NCBI GenBank assembly: GCA_037976565.1
Contig: CP137681.1
Span: forward strand, 30,074,707 to 30,138,706
Direction: 5' to 3'
DNA from: Mesocentrotus franciscanus
Taxonomy: Eukaryota > Echinodermata > Echinoidea > Camarodonta > Strongylocentrotidae
Length of the DNA stretch: 64,000 nt
A program made the translations under genes and the position numbers. The notes under the pieces are model-generated. The model saw only the letters and a program-made list of their open reading frames with translations, was not told the origin of the DNA and made no database searches. Below, piece by piece: positions 63,919 to 64,000 of this stretch (position 1 is the stretch's first letter; every line of letters begins with the position of its first letter).

Positions 63919-64000
63919 ACAGTCAAACCTGTCTATTAAAGATACTATGTCCCTTTTGCAGCCAACATAAAATTCTGTAGAACTTTGCAGGAATTATGAA
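63919..64000. mobile_element. CAGTCAAACCTGTC-type element, cut by window edge
   Basis: ACAGTCAAACCTGTCTATTAA begins the left end; the remainder lies beyond the window. Confidence 0.5.

Overview
This is animal nuclear DNA: coding sequence sits in short exons with GT-AG introns, and the rest is packed with microsatellites, foldback elements and retroelements. The best-preserved gene is a mitochondrial glutamate carrier (SLC25A22/SLC25A18 type). The palindromic word TACATGTA recurs through its introns. Together these suggest a marine invertebrate, probably an echinoderm; the species cannot be fixed from sequence alone.

Layout. 0-8.7 kb: repeats only, including a ~100-bp tandem array (3.64-5.46 kb) and a duplicated ~0.45-kb unit whose second copy is split by three insertions. 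8.8-10.9 kb: 3' ends of two different LINEs (- strand). 13.1-15.0 kb: a small two-exon gene (+) for a signal-peptide-bearing IFI6/IFI27 (ISG12) family protein. 15.7-21.6 kb: GA tracts, then a ~3.9-kb element with inverted ends that carries the same two repeat families as the left side, in opposite orientation. 22.8-33.9 kb: a complete ~11.1-kb Ty3/Gypsy-like LTR retrotransposon on the - strand. 34.3-37.6 kb: small transposons and the 5' flank of the carrier gene. 37.6 kb to the right edge: the carrier gene (+), with seven coding exons seen and the 3' end outside the window.

The most unusual object is the LTR retrotransposon. After gag, protease, reverse transcriptase, RNase H and integrase, the integrase continues without a break into a complete Cys4-His-Cys3 PHD finger resembling those of KDM7/PHF8-type histone demethylases. 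Downstream, where retroviruses carry env, a further open region contains a CCHH zinc-finger-like motif and a TatD-family metallo-nuclease. It is preceded by a textbook branch site, pyrimidine tract and CAG directly before its ATG, so it may be made from a spliced subgenomic RNA. The two LTRs differ only in G-run lengths, yet the coding regions have many small frameshifts; this tension is reported as a finding.

The carrier gene has a 2-bp deficit in exon 6 that breaks its frame, and truncated extra copies of the 3' ends of exons 5 and 6, each with its splice donor. All coordinates and alignments were read by eye; no search or alignment software was used.
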